Origin: Daphnia carinata
Taxonomy: Eukaryota; Arthropoda; Branchiopoda; Diplostraca; Daphniidae
Assembly: GCF_022539665.2 (NCBI RefSeq)
Contig: NC_081340.1
Span: 4,712,001-4,776,000 of the forward strand
Direction of reading: 5' to 3'
Length of the DNA stretch: 64,000 nucleotides
The position numbers and the translations under genes are program-made. Below the pieces are notes generated by a model, which was not told the DNA's origin, did no database searches, and was given only the letters and a program-made list of their open reading frames with translations. Below, piece after piece: positions 47,874 through 60,700 of the stretch (its first letter is position 1; every line of letters begins with the position of its first letter).

Positions 47874-47944
47874 GCGGTCCTGGCACAGTGGTTAACACCC
47901 ACGCTTTGTACTCTGTAGTCCCCGGGTTCAAATCCCGCCACCGC
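47874..47944 (+). repeat. tRNA-derived SINE head
   Basis: Acceptor GCGGT (47874-47878) pairs with ACCGC (47940-47944). TGGCACAGTGGTTAACACC provides an A box and GGGTTCAAATCCC a B box with a CGGG/CCCG T-stem. The next two acceptor positions mismatch. A pyrimidine-rich stretch (47945-48020) and a short tandem repeat follow, which is more like a SINE body than a tRNA gene flank. Confidence 0.6.
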
Positions 47945-48034
47945 CAATTTCCGCCAAGCCCTCCCTTCCCTCCACGCTCTCCTCCCACCCCCTCCACTCC
48001 CACCCCCCACCCCCCCAATACATCATTCAAGACT

Positions 48035-48113
48035 CGCAAGATTCTTCATCACACCGGATTCGCAAGATTCTTCATCTCATCGGATTACGCAAGATTCTAC
48101 ATACATCACTTCG
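48035..48113 (+). repeat. Three-copy tandem repeat, 26-27 bp unit
   Basis: Units begin with CGCAAGATTCT at 48035, 48061 and 48088 and share a CATCGGATT-like end. It lies directly downstream of the tRNA-derived head and pyrimidine-rich tract and may be part of the same SINE. Confidence 0.75.
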
Positions 48114-48220
48114 GACATCATCTACCTCAAGAAAGAAGACGAAGAAAGTAGGCGAAGAAAGAAGAGCCATGCCTACTATAAAGGGGCTAAAAATGGCAGA
48201 ATAAAAAAAAACACACACAC

Positions 48221-48447
48221 ACACACTCACAACACGTCTACAGACGTTTCACATCGATCTGTAGTACCGTTCACTACACGTTAAAGATCGACCCAAAAAA
48301 CTGAGGTAGAGAAGAGGTGATTGTAGAACGTAGGTTGTTCGTAAGTTCTCCCCATGACCTGAAAGACGGTTCATGGATGCAGGCAGCTAATCATCGGGAT
48401 ATGTGACCCTCTTCGATACCAATGTTTTTGTTTTCCTTACTGTTTAC
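48221..48447 (+). repeat. Dispersed direct repeat, copy 1
   Basis: It begins in a CA microsatellite (48211-48228) and runs through ACACGTCTACAGACGTTTC, GTTCACTACACGTTAAAGATCG, AGGTTGTTCGTAAG and ATGTGACCCTCTT to a T-rich end. It aligns along its whole length with 48556-48772. No coding frame. Confidence 0.8.
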
Positions 48448-48555
48448 AGAACAACGCAATTAAAATAAAAAACAAATGAAATAAATCAAAAGAAGAAAAA
48501 ACATAACTATATGGAGAGCTTGGACAATGGCGGCCGCGTGACAGCCCAGTACACA

Positions 48556-48772
48556 TACACACACTCACGACACGTATACAGACCTTTCACATCGATCTGT
48601 AGTACCGTTCACTACACGTTAAAGATCGGCCCACAAACTTAGGTAGAGAAGAGGTTCGTAGGTTGTTCGTAAGCCTTCCCCATCGCCACTAGGTTCATGG
48701 ATGCAACTAATTATCGAGGTATGTGACCCTCTTTGATACCAATAAGTTTTTGTTATTTCCTTACTGTGTTTA
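48556..48772 (+). repeat. Dispersed direct repeat, copy 2
   Basis: A diverged copy of 48221-48447 in the same orientation, sharing GTACCGTTCACTACACGTTA, AGGTTGTTCGTAAG and ATGTGACCCTC, with several small gaps. A third fragment (GGTTCGTAAGTTGTTCG near 48880) follows. The family is unknown to me. Confidence 0.8.
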
Positions 48773-48779
48773 ACACCAG

Positions 48780-51700
48780 CGTATACACACGTATAGCTAG
48801 CCTTCATTCCTCGTTCATTTCCTCGTAGGTGTGCTACGTGATAAAGATGGAGTCAAAGAACCTGGTGCAATGCGGTACGTGGTTCGTAAGTTGTTCGTTA
48901 ATCGTCCTACATTCAACACTCAGCTCTTTCACTACTTCTTTATCAACATAATTTAAATCCACTTTGCATAGCTTTTTTCTATCAGCACAGAATTGTATAA
49001 TAGAAAACAATATTCTCGATGAGCATCAACCACTCATTTCAATTTGAATAGGTGTCTGCTATGCTATCGATAAAAACCAACACTAGCTTATCGCAGAAAT
49101 GGCAAATTTCGAAACTAGATTCGACAACTTCCCCCTGCAAATGCATTGCCTTGTTTTTTTTTTTTTTATTTTTGGAGTCGAAACTTGTTCATTAGCGGAA
49201 ATAGCCGAGGGACGCCCCAAGTTAAGTAGATGGGGGATTCGCTGTTGGGGCAATTTCAAATGTGAGCCTCATTTGTGCTGCGTGTGGGCTTGCTACTGTC
49301 ATTAGCGTCGCGTCCGCGCAGATGGATAAGACCCATCTGCATTCTTTTGCCAATTTACAAACTTGTCCCCAAAACGGTTCACAAACATCCCACACGCAGA
49401 CTAGAAAAACAAAGACAACAACTAATCATGTGACATAGTCGTGCTCACGCCCAAAAAGAAAAAACTAGGGCTCTTTAGCTTGTTTGCGATGATTAACACG
49501 TCGAACAACAAGAACTGAAAGTGCGTCAAACAAACGTAATTGAAATGGACCCAAAAATATGAAATTTCAAAAAACAGAAAACGGATTCACGGCTATAAAA
49601 AGATTCATACACTTCCGTGTTTCCGTTCATTTTTCTCTGCCTGATTCAATATACGACAAGAGAACGTGCACATGACTGAATGTAAAATCCGCAAGCTAGA
49701 GTTCCCTGTGTTGAACCGTAAATTTCAAATAAGAATAGAATACGTAAAAGTTCAAAACCAAAGAAACCAAAAAAACCCTGAAAATTCTGACGTCAGAACC
49801 ATAAAAAAAAAAGATTGGGTCCGACAATCGGAGGCTAGAATTATCGGAAGAGAGCAATATTGTTTGATGCGGAACAGACGGAAGTACAGTATATCTAATC
49901 TCATGCTGGCCATCCGTTGCTCCCTCCTTTCTGCCTAATATTATTTCATTTAAAGATATCCATCGATGGATACATTTAATGGAAGCCACTGTCAATCGGA
50001 AGTCTCAGACCGGAGATGCCATTCCCCACAAAATGTCATAGCAAGATTATATCGCCCCATCTCCCGTCGTTCTCCCTCCAATTCCACATGTCCCCATCAA
50101 TTCCATTTCCCGAAAACAAATTTTTCTACTTTGTTTTGTTTTTAATACATACGGCGGATTATAATTGTATGGAAAAAAGGCTCTAGAATCTGGTGACATG
50201 GTATCCCGACTATTTCATGAACGTAACTCAAATGAAAATGATTTGTTTGAATTTTACACTACTAGTAGTTGATGGTCTGGAAGGTACGCTACAGCAGGTA
50301 CGGCTCGGGAACGAGGCACAATGAAACCGTACATGTTCCAGCGCAGGTTCAAATGTTTAACCAAAGAACTTGACACGAAAGGAAAAGAAGTGACACGCGA
50401 GACAGTCTGATACCCACGACACCGTGCCATCTTTCAACTACTTAAAAATCTTCTTCGTACGGTTTCTCCGTTTTCCTTGTGCCCTTGTTCCATGAAATGC
50501 GCCTACAGGAATTATAACACCGAAGACGACATGTAAAGAGCCGGTGTGCAAGTAAAACGGGGGTAATACGATCTGCTCTTTTTCTCTCAAAACTCGCGTG
50601 CGTATTCGTTTTCTTGCGCACCTCTTAATGTTGATCTTTATGTTGCTACTGTGACTCCGCAATGGTGGTGCCCAGATGTTGGAATTTTCTTCTCATTTAG
50701 GAGCCCCCGAAAAAAAAGGGGGGAAATGTCAGAAAAGAAATGGCTGTTCAGCCGCTTTTGCTTAGGTTAAATGAAATTGTTTTGAATTTGGAATTTTATT
50801 ATTTGGGGAGGAGACTTCTAACTGCTCCTTTATGCTAGAGCAATAGAATCTTATCAGTCGAAAGAGTCAATGTAAAGCTACTTCAATAAAACGAAAAGTG
50901 GCATTCAAAATGAAAAAGAAAAGATAATTTTTACTGCGCATTGCAGTCGAGTGGCAAAGGCGGCGGTACGAACGAAACGCAGAAAAAGAAAATTCGTGTA
51001 GGGAGGGGTGCCGGGTGCCATATAACAAGTGCTGCTGACGAATACCAGACCGATTGTTTCTGACGTCGATATGTCCCTCTTTCCTTATTTCTTTTTTGGG
51101 GGGTATTTTTCCTTTCTTGGGAAGAAAGTTCCAAAAGTGGAGCACACGCCGTGTAAATTATCTTTGAATATTTCGGCTACCAGCTGGAGAGAGAACCAAA
51201 GAGGAGACTACAATTTGCCCGGCTTCTTTTTCTTGTAAGAAGAAACCCAACGGATTACGCATTTCATGTTACACGAAAAAATTCAACAGACGAAGTATAA
51301 TAGTATTTTAATCCTCCACCTGAATGAGACGGGTACGAGAGTAAAGGCCCTCCAATAATTATTTGCTGGAGAAATTCAAAAGAGTTGGATAATGAGACGG
51401 GAATCGATTCCGTTGCAGCTGGAGATGGTGATGGAAGAAACCGCAAGCGCAAGTCATTAATACTCCCCACCCTCATCATCAAACACGAGACGGTGATTGA
51501 TTGTCGTCACGTCATCATCTGCAGAAAAGGTGATGATCAAATGACACGCGATAAGAAGAGCTTTCCTCCTCCGCTAATCCATTCTCACTCGTCGTTCTGG
51601 TTCTTTCACGAAATTGTTTTACCATAAATCAAGAGCTTAACGACTTGAGTATGGATCGTAACGATATCGCAAGACTTTCTACTGCGTTACAGCAAACTTT

Positions 51701-54700
51701 ATTAGTGGCAAATATTTACTTTGTTAATTGAATAGCTACCGCTACAACCATGTGATGCACAGGTGTGTAACACTGTCTCACATCTCTCGCATTTTTCGTC
51801 CGTACCGGTATCAGAACAAAAGGCAAAAACTCGTAGAAAACTTGACGACAGCCATAAAACATATTCGGACGTTGTTTGCAGAGGCCCAAATGGACAGAAG
51901 CAGCTTGATTACCTAAAGCCTGGGTGTAGTGCTATGTTTTCGGTACGTACGGATAATAAAGCAACAGGCTAGAAAAATCACGGACGGAATGAAATTTCAA
52001 AGAAAATGAAAACATTTGATTGCGGTCGTCACTGAATGAACGTCGGGAACATCTGACTAACATTACGCTTGTAGGCCAACCAGTTGGGCCGTTTATCCTG
52101 TTGGGATTTTTACAAGTTTGGCTTTTTGTTCTGTTGAGATTTTGCAGATGGCCAGTGCAACTATCAAAAGGAAACGAAAAGAAAAATGGTAGAAGGCTGT
52201 GACTGTAGAAGATCAGGTCGATGGAACTGAAGTGTAACAACTAGTCCCTCGTTTTGTGTCAGATGACGTATCTCAGCGTTTGTTCTATGGCAACACTTAA
52301 GAACTGAAGCAGCAGAGAAAGCGCACTCTCTTCACATATCTCTTAGCAGGAAAGGCAACCCAAAAATAGAACCTTCCAATGTGATATTCTACCTCAGTGT
52401 AGGGCTGTCTGTTGTTCGAAAACGAAACACGAAAAAGAAGGCAACAAAAAGGGAAGATGAATTTAGGATTACAGCGTTTATAGAGTCAAACAGAAAACAA
52501 AACAAAAGAACCAGGGGTTTTAAGAAATGTGGCGAGACCGGCAACTTCTAAATGTGGTTTCTCAAACTATGCCTCTATTTTTTGGTTTATCAGGGAACAT
52601 CAGACTAAGGTCGTGACAGAGCGGAATGGAACGTCAAGTTTTTTTTTTTCTTGTTTTACTTTCGCCTGCTTCCCATTTGCCTCGTCTGATTCTGATATAT
52701 TTGATTTGAATAAGAAACGTTGTTTATACAGACAAGGAGCTACGTAATGGACACAACGAGACCCCCTGCCCGTCTCCTCTCGTTGTCCGTACACACACAT
52801 GCATGGAAGGGGGAGAAAGACGAAGGAAACCCAAATTATTATTCATTTATGCAGTTCGTTTGTGGTGGTGGTGGCCAGCAGAGAAAAGAAAGAGATCGAT
52901 GCGCTTTTTTCGGGGGGATTTTACGTAGGAATAGAAAGAGAGTCGATGCACTTCCCTGTCCAAGTTGTTCTACTGAAAGCTGAATTTGTCTCCCGACTTG
53001 CGTGCACTGACATTTCCGGGGCCTTATGGGGGTAGGGGGTTGTTTCTTGCCCCAATGTTTCACTCTACTCACCCCTCTCGATTGACGTGAATGAAAAACT
53101 TGGTGGATCGTCTTCCTGCCTGCCATTCAGTTTCCTTTCTTTTTTAGGGTGAACGAGACGAGATATCACAACACGCAGAAGAAAAGCAACATGACTCAGT
53201 TGACGAACATCTTCATCCGGCTGTCTCCCCATTTTTTGTTTATGTAAACATCTAAGGTTGTTCCCTGAAAAGTGGCTTCAATCTGCATAACACAACAGTC
53301 AGTAATTGACGTTGAATTATCTTTTTACTCATTTCAAAACATGTTGTTATTTATCCATTCGTTCGGAAGAAACGAAATAAAAACCAAACTCTGTTGTGAA
53401 AATATCACGCATTCTTCCAAAAATTCTTCCGCAAAAAGAAAAAAAAAAAATAAAATAAAAAAAAGTCTTCAAAATGAAAAGTTTGAAATGAAAAGTTTCA
53501 AGAGATAAAAGAAGATGTCAGTTGACTAGTCACCAGATCCTCAAAGAATCTGGACAATGTCGTCTATTGGCTCTCGCGTGTGCTTCCATGCGACGCTCTA
53601 ATCGAGTCGATTTCACATAAAGAGACGAAACCCGAAATGCAAAAGGAGATGACGGTGTCATTATCCGACGTCTTTGTCATCCGACGTGCATCGAATTCCA
53701 ATCCATCGAACCCCAATTGAATGGCTGGATTGGATTTCTTGTTCCACGGTGCCAACTGTACAACTCGTAAGCGCACCTACTGTCGACGGGAAAAACAAAA
53801 ACTTTTTCGAGGACAGCAACGATAGATTGATTTCCAGTAGGGGACATGCTAACAAACGTCGCTAAACATTTAATGATGGAGAAAGGATAGGACAACAACA
53901 TGTATCAGAGGCGGCAGATACAATCTCTGGCTGATGAATTCTAACATTCGGAAATCAAATGGCGTGACTCTGGCAGAAATATATCTGTTTTAATGCGGCC
54001 GATATTCTTTGATTTCCCATTTCCCTGTTCGTATTCCCACGCCGAATTCAACAGACATCAACATCATCTTTCCGTTTATTTCCCCCCTTTCAAAATTGGT
54101 CCAAGTGTTTCTGCGCGCGATGCGGTTTTTTTTTCAACAGTGACCGACAAAAGGCCATTCCCTATTCAATTCAGTTTTCCCCCTTCTCTGAACAGCACAG
54201 AAGAGAAAATGTAGATACCCTCATGTCTTATTTCGAGGGCTGTGCGCGCGCACAAACACACGCAGTTCAGTTTTTTTCCCAAAAAAGTTGACGAGGGTGC
54301 CCGCATTTTCCGTCCCATTTCCTCGGCTGCGACTAACGCAACCATATCTTCCTTCCTTCATTCAAAAGGAAAAAAAAATTATAGACATAAAAAGACTATT
54401 GAAAAGAGTCCCTTTTCTTCTGCACCCACAGAGACTTAACAGAAATAAAAGGCGAAAGACTTGAGAGGCGAAGAGGGGGGATAGATCGCCTACGAAAATA
54501 GACAGAAGACATACGATACCAATAACACGCAGAAAAAACGAATATAATCTCTCCTTCTTCCTCTTCAAGTTCCTTTGTAATCTCAATTCTTGATGGGCTT
54601 GGGCCATCATATGCGAAGATATCGCGCAATAAAGGTATTGACGCGTCACTGCTCCATTATAGCTTTCAATCAACTTCAACGGTGTAACGGATAATAAGAA

Positions 54701-57700
54701 AAGAACACGAAAATGCACGAACAAAGAAATGAAGTTCACGCACAGTTCATTTTAAAAGTTCTAGCTCTGCCGTCCACAGACGTGGAACGAACTAAATTTC
54801 GAATAACGACGAATCATCCAAGCGTCGCCATCGCTGCCGTCCTTCCAATTATCTTTGATTTATTTGCATTCCGCAGTTGATATCTATACGGCTTGACTGT
54901 AACAAGCTCTCAAACCGTAGAGACATAGTTACACGCGTTCTCTTCAACATCTAACGAAAATTGTGCTGGTCTCGGTTAAACATTGTAAACTCCATCGTCC
55001 TACAACGACGCTCTTCGATGACGAATGGACACGCCGGGCATTTGGCGTTTCACAGTCAATCAGTCAAAAACGGATTAATGATGTTTTAAATGAGGACGAA
55101 TCTCTCGAGAGATGGATGGCTACCACCGAGTAGCGCACCTGTGAAAAGAGCGCCCTGATTTATATTCACGCAACTGTCGGTTTTAAACCCTCAAAATAGA
55201 GTCGCCCAAACGAACGCAAAGGCGCCGCTACTCTCCAAGGAAAAAGCGAAAGGATTCAGTCAGATGAAAGACTTGGTCATTTTTCAAGAAACAGAAAAAA
55301 AGAGGGGAAAAATTGAGCATAAAAATAAACAAGTCCACAAGAGGGAAATATCAGCTTCAGGTCAACGACCTGTACAATAAAGATAATAGGCCTATCTTTT
55401 TTTTTTTTACGACATGTACGTTGCACGCGAGACACGGGCATCGTATACAACAAGGAATCGATTGAATTGCTTTTGCTGCTGCGCCCCCCAATAATCTTTG
55501 GATCCCCTGGTGTGCATTCAACATCGTAATTTTTTTTTTGTTAGATGGGACGGGCTGCTGAGCCAAACTTCAACAGCTCTAACAATACATTACGCAATAG
55601 AATACCGGCGGCCGTAGAAAGACGAAAAGAAAAGGCCTAAGCCGAGAATCGATTCGTCAAGAAACATTTCAGCAGCTCTTGCATGGATAAGGAAAGAGAT
55701 CAAATAACGAATACAGAACAGTCGTCTTTTCAATACGTCTATCAGGTACTTCGTTTCTGTTACGCCGAATTCATCTTTCTCGTTGCTGTTTGATTTAATC
55801 CTCCCCATTTCTTGAATATCGTGCTGAACACGCCCTTTCTCGTGCAGTACAAAAAAAATGTTCATTTACAATCCAAATGTTGATGTTTTCTCTCCCCTAT
55901 TTTGCATTTTCCTATTTGTTACCTTTCGAATTCAATGGCAATTGACGAGCAGTCTAAATAAGAAGTGCCCGCTTCCAAACACGTACGAAAATTAACTAGA
56001 CATCACTGGAATGGATTCCCGTTTTGTTTTGTTATTTGATTTCCTTGCCGCCAGCCAATTCCAAAAATAAATAATGCGACGACCACAAGTGCATTTACCT
56101 CTTAGCTGTTGTTTCATCAGATATCGCAAGCATTCAGGCCGAGTTCATTTTTCATAAACAAATTTCAAACAAAAACAAAAAGAGAAAGCAAATTGAACCC
56201 ACATTAGAGATAAACAAATGCTAACCAGCGGCGGTTAAGTAGCTAACGAGCCCAGCTTTCTTGCCTTTTTGTTCCCAATCAGTCAATTGGCCTGAAAAGA
56301 ATCTACTCAATTTACGCTGATTGCCTGTTTTGCGTAGCGGGAGACGCCACATTTAGTTTAGAATTTGAATTGAAGGTCCTGCCAAATTATAAAATACATA
56401 GTTACAGTATGTTCTAATTTTTGAAAAATTAACCTTAGACAGAGCGCTTTTCGAGTTAATTTTCCAATCCAGTTGACCATACAAGGTACCCCCAATTCAT
56501 TACGCAACATTCGTATTCACATATCTATAATTGGTTTGCTCGCAAATTGCTGCCTCTCAAGACAGTATGTTACTAGTCTCGGCTTTGAAATTTAAAGAAA
56601 ATAAAACATTCTTCCTTTGTTCCTTAAGGCACACGGAGCGAGCCATTTAAGTGGACGTTAAAACAAATACCAAAATGACTGTGTCTACCCCATTTTCGTA
56701 TTTTCTCTTGTCTTCTTTCTTTTGTCTTACGCACCGCTCGTTTTTGTTGTGTTTGCGTAGAAACAAGCCCGTCAGCAGGGGGTCTCTTTCGTTCGTTTCC
56801 CAGGACATGTGAAAGGGCAGCGCTGCTGCTAGATGAATCCGCACATTAAGTTATTTTTCCCAACCCGTGTTGCTTCGTCCGCACAGGCAGCAATCCATCA
56901 TCATCGACTTAATCAATTCTTTGAAAAATTTCAGCATCGTCATTTTGGGAAGCAGAGGGTTGAACCATCACGAATTCAAATCAGATGGTTAATCAAAAGG
57001 GCGCTTCCAAATTCAAATGTCAAAGATCGACAAGTTTTTCTTTTTAAAACATCAATCGAAATGATAGGATTCTCTCTTTTAAGTTATTCAAAACGATTCA
57101 AGTAGATCTTGGATAGCAACAAAAGATCAAAGTTTAATTATGTGTGTCAAACGGATGAATAAGCCGAAAATTTTACGTTTCATCCCTCATCTATTCGGTG
57201 AAATTTTTTTTTTTTTTTTTTTTTTTCAACTACTAAGATACACGGAAAGAAAACGAGGAGCTGGAGCAGGCGATCCATCGATCAATCAACGGCAAAAAAA
57301 AAGTCGAAGGGGGAAGAATAAAAAAAGGCAAGTGCGATGAGGAACTGCTAAGCTCGGTGTAGAAATGAGCGTGGGGACCCCCGCGATGAAAAGGTCCAGC
57401 AGACTGGAACAACCTTTGACCTCATTCAAGAAAGAGACATTTCAATAAACAGCGACCTGGTCCTGATTTCTCACGTTAACTCGCCTGCCAATTTGACGGA
57501 TGTATGACTGCGCATGTTTCTTTTTATCTGTCGTCTAATTTAAGGGAATGTTAACGTAACACGATGCAATGTTTTGCAACCAGTACCAGTTGAGGAAAGG
57601 GGGGTGACGCTGGATGGTAGCGATTAGCGAAAGTAGCCAACAAAAAAAAAAAAAAAAAAAAAAGAGACAAGTAATGGAACGACCAACGTAACGTGGAAAA

Positions 57701-60700
57701 TGACGAGAGAGATGAAAACTAGTTTTCGAATGTCAAACAAGTGAAATTTGAGCTGCTTCAAGTGTTTCGGAGCCAGCACTCGAAAACGCCAGTTGGAGAG
57801 GGACGCAAAAGAGCGATAAGGGATTCTTTAAACTTTTAAAAGAACTGGTAATACACACCGGCAACCCCATTTTCGTGTGGCAGACTGCGTGGCTCTTCAT
57901 TTGCATGTCACATCTCCGGTGTCGTACTCGGTTTCCCCACACGACTCGCTAACTGCGACAACAACAAATGTGACTGTGCGTAACGAAAATCTGTCTTTGA
58001 TGAAGCAAGGTTTCTCTGAATAACAAACGGAAAAAAAGGAAACCCTTCCCATCTATCGAATGACATACACAAAAATTTATTGAGCCGACCCCTCATTGCG
58101 GAACGAAAGGAATTCGTGGAAAAAGTATTTTGTGGCCGTTAAACATTTAATGGCATCTATTGAAATTATATTGAAACTGCGGGGAAAATAAAAAAAGATG
58201 ACAACCTGTAATTCGCGCGAGATGCTGAATTTAAAAAGCTGATTCAGCATCTCTTTTCTAAATGGATGGTCTATCGTCATCCGCTCTTTGGCATCTAACC
58301 AACTCCTATCAACTTGTGTCAAGCAGTACACAGAAGGAAACTACAGCGTCATAGCATTACGTTTCTTGCAACGAAACACAAAATGAATACAAATAATTTA
58401 TTCCATTTTGCATTTGCATCTGCGAGCGATTGCGAGACTTGAGATCAGTTTCTTGTACACGCAAGTCGCATAACATTCCAGTGAAGGATCACCTGACTAG
58501 GGGCAATTTATAGCGTTTTACACCCGTCTCCCAGCTGGCAATCGATTTCACAAGTGTCGGGCACTTTTTGCTGTCTATCTTTGCTTCAGGGTAAAAGAAA
58601 AATTATCATCAGAATGAAAAATAAGTTTTCTTTTTCCCATCCGCGTCTTACGGATAGAAAAGCCGGAAAGCACTCGAGTATTTATTTCCTATCATTTGCC
58701 TACGCCGGCAAATGAAACGACAATGAAGACCCGTTGCGACGTCTTACAATTGTTGCGGTTCGATTCGACAGAAGAACAACAAGAAAAACAAATGGGCAGG
58801 CAAGTAGAGGATGGCGACGTTGATCCATGACTTCAATTACGATACGCGTCGACTTTGATCGACTGATCGATAGACAACCAGAAAAAAAAACAAGAAAATG
58901 CAACGGCACTGTGAAACGGCTGCTGCAGACCCAAAGGCCCGCATTCAAAAATAGAAAAAGAAAGTGGGCGCAAGAGGAATCAAAATAAATACATAATGAT
59001 AAATAAGCAAAAAAAAAAGAAGAAACTCAATAAAGAAACATTTATCTTTGTGTCGAACAAGAGGATTCGTTGCATGTATAAAGTGTAAGCAGTTCCTTCA
59101 CCGACATTTAACTACTTCCTTTTCTGCTGGCTGTACGAGTGGCTATTGTAGGAAAACGTGAAATGCGTATGCCCAACTGAAGTCAGACCTCGTGACCGGG
59201 ATCCAAACTGATTTGCGAGTGGAGTTTATGACTTTTTTTTTAAGTAAGACAAAACATTTCTTTAAAAGAAAAATCAAGTTTCAGTGTAATTGCTAAGCGA
59301 CAAGCCGGTCTACGTGATCTATTTCGTTCCACATAACGACATCAATAAGCTCGAGCATATCCAAAGCGGAATAATCGCGATTTTCGTTTAAGGACCGTGC
59401 AATCGTCGTGTAAATGTATTCAAAAACGACATTTCACACCGCCCACCTTTCCCGCCTGTTGAACTTGTGCCAAACGTATCAAATATTAAAATCTCCGCTT
59501 GCAACTTAACTTTTAGTCACGTTTATGGTTTCGACTACGGCGCAGATAGAATTTTAGAAGGAAAGGCCGCGGGATACGATTGTTTGTCACGAACTAGTAA
59601 CCGAGAAGGGTCGAGGGGGTCTCATCGTCTCTCAATGCCCCCACACGGGAAGGGTAGAATAAAGAAGAAAAAACCAGCAGGTTCATTAACATTCCGATTC
59701 TCTTGAGCTCTTCTCCCTTCAGCGTATCTACCCCCTAGCCCCCTAAAGAAAACGCGCGGGGGCTACGTGTTGGTGGTTGAGGGATTTCATTTCTTTCGGT
59801 GGGGATGGAAATCCCTGCCAGCCTGTGATTTGGTTGAGGAAATTTTTCATTTTCTTCGAAGAATTAAAATGGAAAAAAAAATCGTGGTAGACGCCCCGGC
59901 GCCATCTGTAGGGGGGCGGAGTATGGCGGCTGCAATCAAAATCTAACAGACCTGATTATGCGTTTCAAGAGAAAGAATGGGACGAAATCTTCTTGCATAC
60001 CCGTGGCTCTAAACACAGGGATTGGGTTGAGGCGAGCAAAATAGTGGAAAGTAACCCGATCTTTTGATTTGCCCCTTGACCTGCCGTTGTTTCGCCCTGA
60101 AAAGATGCGGGGGTGCGTTGTGTGCCTTGTTGTGTTGTTGTTTAAACACGCACGTTATTGAAAAAATAAATACAACAAGTTTGGATAACTATTCAAAACA
60201 TCTGGTGCGATTGTGCCGAAGGAAAGAAGATCTGTTACCGACCATGCCTTTCCTCCTCAGTCAACACGAAAAAAAGAAGAGTTCCGTCCTGTTTACCATA
60301 CGCTAGGAATCAGGTCGTCGGCTGAAATCACGATGTAAATGTGATCATTTTACCTCGTCATTGTCCACCGATTAAAAAACTCAATGGCGTCAGAGGCGAA
60401 GCCGATTGCTACCCAATGGCAGACGATAAGGGCGGCAATGTTTAATTAGTCGATACTCACGACCCCGTTTTATCTGCGTCATCACAGATGAGCTCGATAG
60501 AAAGAAGTTGGTGGTCCGTTATGTTCAAAACTCATCGCTTGATTTCCTTGTGGTTAGAAAAGCCTACACATTTCCTTTTCATCTTGTTACGGCACATTTC
60601 TATTGAATCATTCAAATGACGTACAATCAAAAAAGGAAAGGGGCCTCCAATTTCTCGCATACAACTCGAGTAAAAACTGATTGGATTAAAACTACTTTCT

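Noticed and set aside
48035-48113. CRISPR-like array
   Set aside because: Three adjacent units of 26-27 bp with no spacers, in a eukaryotic genome; an ordinary tandem repeat.
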